Source: Argopecten irradians (lineage: Eukaryota > Mollusca > Bivalvia > Pectinida > Pectinidae). Taken from it: 64,000 nt of DNA. The DNA lies in assembly GCF_041381155.1 (NCBI RefSeq), contig NC_091134.1, forward strand, positions 2,662,001 through 2,726,000, given 5' to 3'. Both the position numbers and the translations under genes were made by a program. Under the pieces are notes generated by a model. It searched no databases and was not told where the DNA came from. It worked only from the letters and a program-made list of their open reading frames with translations. Positions 44,661 to 55,200 of this stretch are shown piece after piece. Each line of letters opens with the position of its first letter. Within the stretch, counting starts at the first letter, position 1.

Positions 44661-45800
44661 TTTTCTGGTTTTGTTTTCTACCAAGACATTTATATTATTT
44701 TACAATGTGGTATTCCCACAAAATTAACTCACTAAATGGATACGCTAATAAGAATAATAAATATAAAAATTTTACCAATAAAATTTGATTTTGATATTTT
44801 CTCAGCTTGTTCAAAATAATGATAACATACTTCTGCATATACATTTCAATTTGTATGTGAAAAAGAACTAATTTGAATTTTACAAAAATAAAGGATCAAA
44901 ATCATATAATCGCGCTTTATATACATTGCATTGATCCCGGTTCATGTAGACAGCGTTTTCCACAATCCATGATAATTATGAGACAATCTAACCCAGGCCC
45001 GGATACCTTAGAACAATAGACAAGGAAAGTGAAATTTCCGATTAGTTTATATCTGTTCTCTGGTTAGTTTCTATGATAAACACCACAGGATATACACCGC
45101 TAAAATGGCTTAAATGTTGTGCCAACGAAGATAAAATGTGCTCGAATTGCAACAATAATAATATAGAAACATCTGCACGGAACGATAAGGCGATAGTATG
45201 TGTGGGTCCAGATTTATTTGTAAACATATAAATTTGACCTAGAACTGACCACACAACCAGTGTTGTTAACAGTAGATTCCGGCCGAGATTTGACCAACTA
45301 CATTCTTTTCTAATCCCATTTGGTGTTCACTTCAGTGTTGGAAATAAAACAGCCTAAGGTCCCAGGTATACACATGTAACAAAGTGTAGGCGCCTTGTCT
45401 CGTGGCCCTCGCGTGAAGGTGTGTTGGTGGACAATAATGCTCATTATCGTTTTATGTAGCTCAGGAATAATTTACCAATGTTCCAATCGATGGCACTTAC
45501 ATTGCAGTGATCATTGGCTTGTTGACAAGTATTTATGTAAGTGGCAGAAGCAGAAGTCAAATTCCCTGACTGTTAATATCGTCATCAAGAATACACATTA
45601 GCTAAGATGTGGATATGTATATATACTGATATTGAATTCCAATAAGATAATTGTGACGTGAGTGTACTAGTTGTCTGGAGATAAGCCCGAGATATTGGAT
45701 GATGTATTGAATGTTTAAGATTGACAGACAAGATGTTTTTCGTCACCATCATTGGATTTGTTTAGACAGTGAAGGAGACTAAGAGGTATACTTTTGCCAC
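44661..45800. other. 5' flank of the GPCR gene
   Basis: No coding exon recognised. Should hold the promoter and 5' UTR of the intronless GPCR; no site can be defended. Confidence 0.35.
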
Positions 45801-46718
45801 ATGATGAACATATCTGAGAATAGTACGAATAGTACGGAGAACGCCTCTATTCCTCCTTCCAACAATGGGGACTACACTGGCCCTTGTTCCACGTCAGGAT
45901 GCCGTGCTGTAGCAGTGATTATTTCCCTTATAGCCATCCCCGGGGCTCTAGCCAATCTCCTTGTTTGTGTCCGGGTGGCGGCCGACCCCAGACTAAGGAC
46001 GCCGACTTTCACGGCCCTAGCTTTGCTTGCTTTAGCTGACTTCCTGTTTATCATCCTAAAATACAACAGTGTGGTAGTGCTCCATTTCTTCTACAATGGC
46101 TTTGCCACTACGCCTTTCTCTCTCCTCGTCATGGACTCGTTGGCCACCATTTCCGGTGCTTCCTCCGCTTACCACGTGGTCCTGTTATATTCATTCCGTT
46201 ATTTCAAACTCGTTTACCCACTAAAAGGATATTTGTGGTTTACGGTGAAAAAGATTTTAGCCATTTCCGGTGGAGTTTGGTTGGGATGTACGATCTTTAT
46301 TTCCGCCTATATTGTGACTGTTTATGTCATGGCCGATTCACACCCGCTGTTGGCTTTTGTTTTTAACATCATAACTACAATTGTGATGGCTGTTTTACCT
46401 CTATTGATAATACTTATTCTACATTTTATGAAGACGGCTAAACTCAAACACTCAATTGCTGCCACACGTGCTGACGTCACGAGGATAATGTCCCGGATGG
46501 TGACGGCCATTGTTATTGTTTACATCATAACAACGACACCGGCGAACATTCGGGACATCGTGTCTTTAGGATTCCAGTCCCTGGATTCCCCTGCATATAA
46601 AGTGTTTGAGGAAATATGTCGAGTACTGATGTTTGTTAATTTCGCAGCAAACCCATTTATATATCTCCTGTTTTCCTCACAATTTCGGGAGAGTGTTTCA
46701 ACATGCCTCGTTTGTTAA
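45801..46718 (+). CDS. Divergent class A (rhodopsin-like) GPCR, intronless
   Basis: Single open frame of 305 aa from ATGATG. The extracellular N-terminus has many Asn-Xaa-Ser/Thr sites (ENSTNSTENAS). Seven hydrophobic segments with class A landmarks: TM1 GALANLLVC, TM2 LALADF, TM4 Trp (SGGVWLGC), TM5 Pro (MAVLPLLIILIL), TM6 Pro (ITTTPANIRD) and TM7 NPFIY, with a short helix-8-like end (SSQFRESVSTCLVC) whose Cys could be lipidated. Missing or altered: no Cys at the top of TM3, DRY replaced by SFRYFK, and no CWxP Trp in TM6. The ligand is unknown; the pattern is that of lineage-expanded orphan peptide-type receptors in lophotrochozoans. An AATAAA overlaps the stop (46718-46723), but it may not be the signal used. 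No sign of a pseudogene. Confidence 0.92.
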   Translation: MMNISENSTNSTENASIPPSNNGDYTGPCSTSGCRAVAVIISLIAIPGALANLLVCVRVAADPRLRTPTFTALALLALADFLFIILKYNSVVVLHFFYNGFATTPFSLLVMDSLATISGASSAYHVVLLYSFRYFKLVYPLKGYLWFTVKKILAISGGVWLGCTIFISAYIVTVYVMADSHPLLAFVFNIITTIVMAVLPLLIILILHFMKTAKLKHSIAATRADVTRIMSRMVTAIVIVYIITTTPANIRDIVSLGFQSLDSPAYKVFEEICRVLMFVNFAANPFIYLLFSSQFRESVSTCLVC

Positions 46719-48980
46719 ATAAACGGCGCCAAAACTTTTCCGTAAGAATCGTGTGGATGTGTTTTGGACATGACGAAAGAATACAATGAAAGTAATAAGA
46801 CTATGGCATCAAAACGTATTTTAGTCGCAATAAGGATTACAACTTTTGTCATTGAACAATACACTTGGAGAAATGGAAAGATACTTTATTGTTTAAAGAT
46901 TCCCTTGCGGTGATTTTCATTATATCAAACATTAATGTATATTACTGTGATATATATGCGATAATTTTTGTCTTTCCTGGCTATACGAGAAGGCCAGTAC
47001 TGCAAAATGTCTGAGTATGACTTGCTTGTTTGTCTCGTTTCTGGATTTATACGCTTTCAATCCTAGGTATGCTTTCAAAAGTATACCGTTCTGTTTTAAC
47101 TCTTAAAAACAGATGCTATTTTATTCTGGCTAACATTTCACCATACATATTTTGAAATCACATGTTTCTTTGTTATTTCGCCATTCATTTTTCATCTGTT
47201 GCCTTTACTGAGAATCATTTCCCAATATGACTTCATTGTTACATATCAAGATGTGCTGAATTACCTATTTTTTTTCGCACTAATATGTCATTAAGACAAT
47301 ATAAATTCAATCCTTTCATTCAAGCACATATCGTTTTTATGATGATTTGCAATTTCCATGGCGATTTTGTGATTTAAAGTGGTATAGTTCTGGTATACCT
47401 ATGTTTTGAAACACTCAGATACGTTCTACTCACCTAATTGATCAGAGATGTTCTTGTTATATATTGTTTCTTGTTTTTTTATGATACAACAATTCAGATT
47501 GTGAATGTGATAGTTAAATGGGATATTAGAGGATAAATTATTTTATTGTCATTATCAAGTGAGAATAAATATATTTTTGAAAGCTGTTCTTTTATCTTAA
47601 GTTATCATTTTTGACAAGCATCACCTTTTATATATAAAATATACAATGGTCTTAGAAATTCGACGTAAGGGGATCCGTCAAACGTAAAAGGAAGTTCGAA
47701 TACAGAAAAGGAACAGTGTCTTTTCAGTTATTGCTATTCCAAAGTCGTACGGACAATGCAAACCTCAATATGTTACTTCAGAATAGTAATATCCAGAAAA
47801 AAATGTTAAATCAAAGATAAAACTTTAAAAACAGCTCGTCATTTGAAAACACGAGTTTGAATTATTTTAACAGCTGATCCCATTAATTATATCTTTGTCT
47901 ATTTAAGAGTCCGTCATTGAATTGCAACTCTTAAGTACAATATCGAATCGCTATATTCTCGATTGTATCAACAATAAATGTGATAGAAAGCTGACAATGC
48001 TGTCCTATCTGTATCCAGGTATGTTACCTGGGAGGCCATCGCTACAGGTAAACATGTGATGTCCATGCTTACTTGACCAATACGGTGTATCTAGTTTGAC
48101 CTTCACTTTCCCTCTGGGCGGTCACTGTACTGTATAATTACATCTACATATGTACTTCTAGTCCCCAACCTATCTAGATGGCATAAATATCCAATACATA
48201 GTATTTCTAGAAATATCCATTGATAAGAAGACAAAATTGTAACAGTGTGAACATAGTCAACATTAAAATAATAATATAGAAAATAACATAACTACTTTTT
48301 ATTTCATTAATTTAAATTTAAATTCAAATTCTTTTGTTGCTTTATTTTTTCTGCTCATTTACATAAACCATTGCATATTATAAAAGTACGTTCATGTTGA
48401 AACTAATACCGATAGTAAGAGGTTTTTGAGACGATTGCCGCTATTTCAAGATAAAAATAAAACATGTACATTAACACAACCTTGTTGGCAAACATAAAAT
48501 AGATGAATAAATAAACAAAGACAATATCGGAAGGTCTTTGTACATTGTAAGTGTTGAATATAGTGAAGTAATGAATATCAAAAAACTCGAAAACGTTTTG
48601 CCCAGATTTCAAAATGCTACAATATTTTAAATTCAGGATTGTTTTAGACATGCCTGAGTTTTTGAATAATTCGTGATAATCACTCGTCTTGTGTAAGATA
48701 AAAAATGTGACCGTTAATGTTTCAATCATGCCAATGTGTATCTGTACCAAAGTTGAGTGAGACAAGTTACCAGTATACGAAGGTCCCTACCCTGTTGTTG
48801 GTGACGCCGACGGTATGCTGATGACAGCTGATCATTATAACAGGTTTCTGTGTTATCAGTTCAATTTACTACAGGAGCAATACCGTTTGATCTTTCATCC
48901 ACATTGGTGTTTTATCATTATGTGTGTTTCATTTCTCTACTGAACAAGTATTAACCTTTTGACCATAAAGTATAAATAGA
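46719..48980. other. Intergenic, nothing recognised
   Basis: AT-rich. Candidate 3' UTR of the GPCR at the left, with AATAAATATA at about 47564. A 120-codon minus-strand frame at 48765-48403 is rich in Phe/Tyr/Ile with no family features and is not called. Confidence 0.4.
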
Positions 48981-50272
48981 TTAATTATCAGAACTAATGA
49001 AGAACAAATGAATTTTTATGAAAGAAAGTTGTAAACCGGTTGAAATTAATATTGATATGTTTTTACTTATGTACGCGAACGATACAATGCTTATTGCAGA
49101 AAGTCCGCATGCTTTACAAACTATGTTGGATGCAATGCTTTTGTATAATAATGAATGGAAGCTAACACTTAATGTAGGAAAAACGATTGAAGTTGTAGAT
49201 TTAAACTATCTAGATATGTTTTTTTATTTTAATGGTAAATTTAACAAAACTCAACACGTAGCTAAAAAGGGCAGAAAAACATATTTTGCATTATCAAATA
49301 AATTAAAAAAATCATAGTTTTAACACTGAAACATTATGTTCAGTATTTGACACTTACGTAAGTAGTATATAAGGTATGCATGTGAAGTATGGGGGTTTTA
49401 TAGAGCATTTGAGGTTGAAAAAGTACATTTTAGTTTTTGTAAAAGAATTCTAGTCGTCGGTAAAAACACTTGTAACGATCTTGTATACTATGAGTAAAAC
49501 TTAAAGAAACCGATAATTGTATATTAAATGCATGATATGAGCAAAGAATATTGGATAATGATGATTGGGTCATGAATTTACTAGCCGAATTGAATAAGCT
49601 AGGATTGGGGTATTTGTGGAATAGTACTTATGAGAGAAATATTGAATATAAACTAATTGAACAAAACTTTTATTATGTATGTACTCAAGAAATTTTATAC
49701 AGAATACAGAATTTCTCAAAAGGAATTTTATATCAACATCTAGAAGATAATTTTGGTCTGCAGTGTTATTTAAAGAAACCTATTGATCAAAAGTATAAAA
49801 ACAGTATTACAAGTATATGATTAAGTAGTCATAAGTTAAATATAGAAAGTGGTAGGTTTCAAAATTGTAGCACGACCAAATAAAATCTGTACAGTTTGTA
49901 ATACCAATGATATAGAAGATGAGTTTCATTTCATCCTTAAATGTCCTTTTTATACTCAACTACGAGTTAGATATCTGAAACCTTATTATTTTTATCATCC
50001 AAGTGTGTTCAAACTTGTTAAATTACTCAGTGTCAATAATGTTAATGATTTTAATAATCTCGGAAAATTCTTAAAAGTCGCATTCCAGAAACGTTCTCAG
50101 TCTCTTACTACAACGTAACTGTATAGTATCTGATGTATAATAATTGTGTGCTAATTTTTGTATTTAATTGGATAAAATCACTCTCCTGTACATGTTTGAA
50201 TTATCTAATTGGTATTTGAATTGTACTTTGTATCTTATAAGCTGCAAGGCTTACGGAAATAAACAAATTGAA
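48981..50272 (+). mobile_element. Decayed, 5'-truncated LINE (non-LTR retrotransposon)
   Basis: Reverse-transcriptase remnants: the YADD box reads YANDTMLIAES (about 49072), then LQTMLDAMLLYNNEW and LTLNVGKT; next the linker EVWGFYRAFEVEKVHFSFCK (about 49390) and, near the 3' end, a Cys/His segment CTVCNTNDIEDEFHFILKCP (about 49890-49950), as in mollusc LINE ORF2 C-termini. The 3' end has GCTGCAAGGCTTACGGAAAT followed by AAACAAATTGAATTG. Several stops and frame changes separate the pieces, the catalytic Asp is changed to Asn, and the 5' two thirds (endonuclease, early RT) are absent. The clade is uncertain (CR1/L2-like by feel). Inactive. Confidence 0.85.
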
Positions 50273-51313
50273 TTGGCTCACAGTATTACATGTACATGTA
50301 TATATTTATTATAACCTTGTTTGACTTCTTCCCTAAGCTAACACAATTACATGTTAAACATTTCCAGATATTTACGTGTAATAATCAGATCTGAAGTCTT
50401 TGAGAAATAATGAATAACAACATTTATTGTTTGAAAAAGTAAACATACTTAGACAATAGATTAAAAAACATAAAAGCAGCGATAAACAGGAATGTGTTTT
50501 CTGTACAATTCATTAACGTAATGCTATACTAGTACTATCACCATTGCATATGGAGACGCAATATCACTCAAAGCTAATCCTAATTTGCCATCATGTTTGG
50601 CTACACATTCTCTGTAAAAATAGAAAATATACCGATGAATATCATAGAGACTTTTTATAACTGTTCGTGATTTTTGTTTCTTAAAAATAGTTTGGTAACT
50701 GTTGTTGTCTTTCTCACATGCAATATCACCATGCTACAGAGCTACAGGTAGAGTGTGAACTTATTTAAGGCGACTAAATTTGAGTATCTTATCTTATCTC
50801 GCTTTAGTTTTGGTATTTATCTGACCGTCAGCCACAGTTCCTTGGCCGCGGAAATACATCGTCTACGAAAATAACACAGTGACAGCCAAATGCCATACGT
50901 AAAACATGGTAAACGGAATAGGCCTTCCTTAGATAGTCCATGTATTTTGATCAGCGTTACACCTACATTTAAGGGTAGTAAGGATAGAACTTATATAGGC
51001 TATGTCTATTGTTCAATCCCTTTTCAAGCAATATTTGAAATTAAGTTTGTTGAAATTGAAATTTAAGGGCAGTACAATTAAAAGACAAGGGAGACGTTAG
51101 GAAGATTAAAGTCAAACAAGAGAAAGAGAAAAGATAGTATCCAAACGTCAGTCGCCTTTCATGATCATGCTAAATAGATCGCAATTGACATTTTTAAGCA
51201 CTATATACGAAGAAACTAAACCCAAATCTTTCGTGAAAGTTGTGTGCCAGGTCAAAGTCCTGGTCAACATATTAATTGATATTAGGACCATTAGACAAAG
51301 ATGATAATCACGT
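50273..51313. other. Non-coding with a SINE fragment
   Basis: At about 51075-51165 a stretch (GGAGACGTTAGGAAGATTAA, AAAGAGAAAAGATA) matches the head-end flank of the long SINE family at 26235 and 34728. Otherwise no feature is supported. Confidence 0.45.
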
Positions 51314-51325
51314 TTGGCAACAGAC

Positions 51326-51533
51326 GGAAATGAAATATCCCCAATCAGGCCACGATATATCGATCGTGAAGGTTTATTTGTAATACCTCAAAGTATGTCA
51401 TCAACCTGTTTCACTTTGAATACAGGAAGAGACGAAGATGCAATTTATCGATATCAGACAATTCAACAATCTAGGATTCCATCCCCTGATGAGGCGTGGC
51501 GAGAACAAATGCATACTGAATCAACCAAGTTAA
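51326..51533 (+). CDS. Possible upstream exon of the CDF gene (uncertain)
   Basis: A frame after the acceptor-like TTTGGCAACAG reads EISPIRPRYIDREGLFVIPQ, later IYRYQTIQQSRIPSPDEAWR, with coding-like composition. The possible donors at its end (AA/GTTAAA, AA/GTAAAA) leave phase 2, whereas the next firm exon at 52234 needs phase 0. A direct join therefore fails and a further small exon would be required. It may instead be a chance frame or belong to another transcript. Confidence 0.3.
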
Positions 51534-51884
51534 AGTAAAAGTAATAAAACTTAAACGTCCAAATACGTATTGATCTATACTATATATAATGGTATTGTGA
51601 AAACAATTTTATAGGTAGTTAATCATGGTCAACGGTTCTGATTATGATCATGCTAGCAAGTAAAATACTTACGGTGTATGCAACCAATCTAAAACCAATT
51701 TAAAAAAAAAACAACTTGAGATTGTAAGCGACTTACAATATACTCACTTCATATTGTTAACAGGATGCGATAGGGTAAAGTTCAGAAGGCAATTTGCGTT
51801 TGATTCTCATCAATTTATTCTAGAGGATTATATTCGAAATGCTAATTTTTATATGAGATAACATTAACTGCATTGCCATTATAT

Positions 51885-52258
51885 TTCAGACGACTCTTTC
51901 AAGCGTCAGCGTGACGTAATATTGTTTTTAAATTTCAGACGACTCTTTCCAGCGTCAGAGTGACGTTATATTGTCTTTATATTTCAGACGACTCTTTCAA
52001 GCGTCAGAGTGACGTAATATTGTCTTTATATTTCAGACGACTGTTTCAAGCGTCAGAGTGACGTAATATTGTCTTTATATTTCAGAGACTCTTTCAAGCG
52101 TCAGTGTCATGTAACATTGTCTTTATATTTCAGACGACTCTTTCAAGCGTCAGAGTGGAGTAATATTGGCTTTATATTTCAGACGACTGTTTCAAGCGTT
52201 AGAGTGACGTAATATTGTCTTTATATATTTCAGACGAATCTTTCAAGCGTCAGAGTGA
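51885..52258 (+). repeat. 49-bp tandem array of eight splice acceptors
   Basis: Unit approximately ACGACTCTTTCAAGCGTCAG then AGTGACGTAATATTGTCTTT then ATATTTCAG. Each of eight units carries a pyrimidine-rich tract, CAG and the first ~25 bp of the exon at 52234. In the seven upstream units the frame used by the gene meets a stop or frame change soon after the acceptor (typically ACGTAA); only the last, preceded by TTTATATATTTCAG, continues open. Confidence 0.93.
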
Positions 52259-55200
52259 TCAACAGCTCAGCATTAAGCAATGGTGTCAATGGAAACATTA
52301 ATCATGCGTTCGAAACGAAGGACGAATCGGCCTTCCTCGCACGGGATGTCAGATTTTTCGGAACTAACAGATCTTCGTATAAATGTCATATAAAGCATAC
52401 CTGTGAGATTCTAGGGACAGACAATTGTAAAAGATGTCTTATGGAATCCAATTTACAAGGCCTGTATGACAGGAACTACAATTCCATAGTAGGAAAAGGT
52501 CCAGGAGACGACGAATGTGTTTTATCACTGGTAATACTGTTCTAAATAATTTTATAAGAATTATGCAAATATTTTTTCCTCAAACAACCGGGTCTATTTC
52601 AGACGATTTGCATTTGACTGTTTTTCCGTGAGCATGCCAATTTCATATTACAAATCTATGCGATAATGATAACATTTTTTGACCCCCATTTCTCGTTCTT
52701 TCTTGATTTACCTCATTACCCTTTATTCATATGTAACACACGTATATAGTGAACATGTTTACAGCGATTTCATGGTAATTACATAGTATTGATCATTCCC
52801 CGTCAAGGTTCCAATAAGATGTCTGTAATATGTGTATTTTTATAACGAAGTGATTTTGTTGGCCCCTTCAGGGTTCACGTGTTTTACTTTATATACATAC
52901 CCAGGCGTATTATTTATTTACCGTATCTAAAGCATGTCGCCATGATTATTTGTATTGTTTACCCAGCGATCCCACCTACTAGCACAACTCTCCAGTAAAG
53001 GAGGCGGACATCGCAGGAAGTCATCGTCTGCTCCCTCCTCCATCAGATTAACAAAACCGAGGTCAAAAGGTCACAAAGGTCAAGGTTCGTAGTTCACTAA
53101 AACGATTTTTCAGGGAATGTAAACTATAGGATACAGCAACTGATAGTGATATAAAATAAACACTCTCGTACCTAATGAGATGTTTCTTATTAAAAAGTAA
53201 GCTCTGTGATTCCCAGGCTGTTATAGATATTAGCATCCATTTTAGTCCAAATTTTGTGACGATCTTGCTATAGACATTGGAGATACATCAGAACTTTTCC
53301 AATATTGAAAACGAGCAATTTTCTCGACCTACACCCTAAGACAGCGTTTAATATTTTTTTCATTAAATCAACTTAGGATGTAAACAACATAGATTGAAAT
53401 ATTGGTTAATAATCTTTTAGCTTGCATAGATATTTTACTCACTGATGACTGTTTTGGCAATATGTTCATCAACATTATTGTTGGTTTTTCAATCCTGTTT
53501 CCCGAACATCTTTGAAAATGATCGCCATCGCGAAAAAAAAAACGAAAAAAAAAGAAAAAAAAACAACAAAACAATACGTCGTGAAACCTCAATAGAAACA
53601 TATTGCAATCCATTTTTACCCACGTAATTAACAATGATGGTACACCACCTTGGAAATGAAAACGGGGTTATATAGTATGCCAGCAGCTATTTTTATCAAA
53701 CAAATATCTGTGAGTAAAATATCAATTTAAGTTTTTAGACTATTATACCTTATCTTTCAATAATTCAATTTTGCTTGTTACAAGCATTTTCATTGGCTTA
53801 AAATTTACTTCAGCCCATAATGGGAAAAATGGCGTCGCCGTTTATGACGTTCCTTCTGATTGGCTGAAATGACGGCGTAATGATTTCATAGACAAAAGTG
53901 TCCCGAAATGAATTTTGAGTATTGAAGAGATTATCTTTAGTATATTACATTATAAGGATTAATTTGAAATCGCGGTTTATTTAGAGTTCACTCAGATTTT
54001 TGTGTTATATCTCCCTAACATAAAAATCTTTTCAAGTTAATCTTTAAATAAATGTATGCTGTGTCAGGCCACCTATCGTATGTACGTGTGGTAGGTCGTA
54101 AAATTGTTATTTTATAAGGTGGGACGATTCTGATGTTATATCGCCGTAATTAATATCATAATTCTTCGGATTATATTCATCTATAATTAATATGACTTTA
54201 CGATCGATGAACGTATACTAACGTACTAATTAGTTGTCTGAATGGGCAGGTAAATTTCTCCTATTTATGATTTACAACAGTGTGTCTTTTCTTTCTACAG
54301 GTTCATCTGATACATGGAAAATAAATCTTGATCAATTTAAAGGCGGGAGAAAAATCCTAGAGGGCGAAAAGGATTTACCAAAGTCATTAAGGTATGAATA
54401 TCAACTGACAGTTTGGTTTGGTTTGGTTTGGTTTGTTTAGTTTTACGTCCTATTAACAGCCAGGGTCATGTAAGGACATGACAGGTTTGTTGGTGGAGGA
54501 AAGCCGGAGTACCCGGAGAAAAACCACCGGCCAGCGGTCAGTACCTGGCAACTGCCCCACATGGGATTCGAACCCGCATCCCAGAGGTGGAGGGCTTGTG
54601 GTAATATGTCGGGACATCTTAACCACTCGGCCACCGCGGCCCCATTCAACTGACAGTACAAGTTACCAAACATTCACACCAGATGGAAAAAAAACATGAC
54701 CTGGTTACCAGTGTTGAGAATTGGTTAGAAGACATCTCAAATTAAGTGGTCTAGATTATATTGTACACGAGTCCTTTTGTCTGTGGTTTCTGCATGAGAA
54801 AATCTGGTTTGTAAATTTCAATTAAACAAATGTCAATTATTTTAAGATTTGGTACGTCACTAAAATATCTTCGTTCACAATTCCATACATAAATAAGCCT
54901 AATGAGAATCACTATAAAAATGAAGTACACGTGTTACAATATAGCCGTTTTAAATGAACTTTAGTGTACCTATTGTTTATGTAAGTCTTTTAGGCAGCAT
55001 GTCATATTTGTTGTGATTAACCTTCGTTGTTAGATCATTCTACAAGCAACAGTCAGCATTGATTGACAGTTACGAACGGCTTAGTCGGGATGACCAGTCA
55101 TGTGATGCCAGGGATGCCGCAGAGCTTTTAAAAAAGGCAACATTTTACTCCAAACTGACATTCTTTGTAAATCTGGTAAGTATTATAACATAACCTTTAG

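Noticed and set aside
45395-45601. 68-codon frame upstream of the GPCR
   Set aside because: It starts with a non-ATG codon, has no splice context and no recognisable family; likely chance.
48403-48765. 120-codon minus-strand frame
   Set aside because: Composition is that of AT-rich non-coding DNA, with no domain, splice context or repeat support.
49018-49317. Host gene encoding a 99-aa protein
   Set aside because: The sequence is the YADD-box part of a LINE reverse transcriptase, with other ORF2 pieces in series downstream.
54555-54645. tRNA gene on the minus strand
   Set aside because: A and B boxes are present, but the sequence runs into a SINE body and tail; it is a tRNA-derived SINE head.
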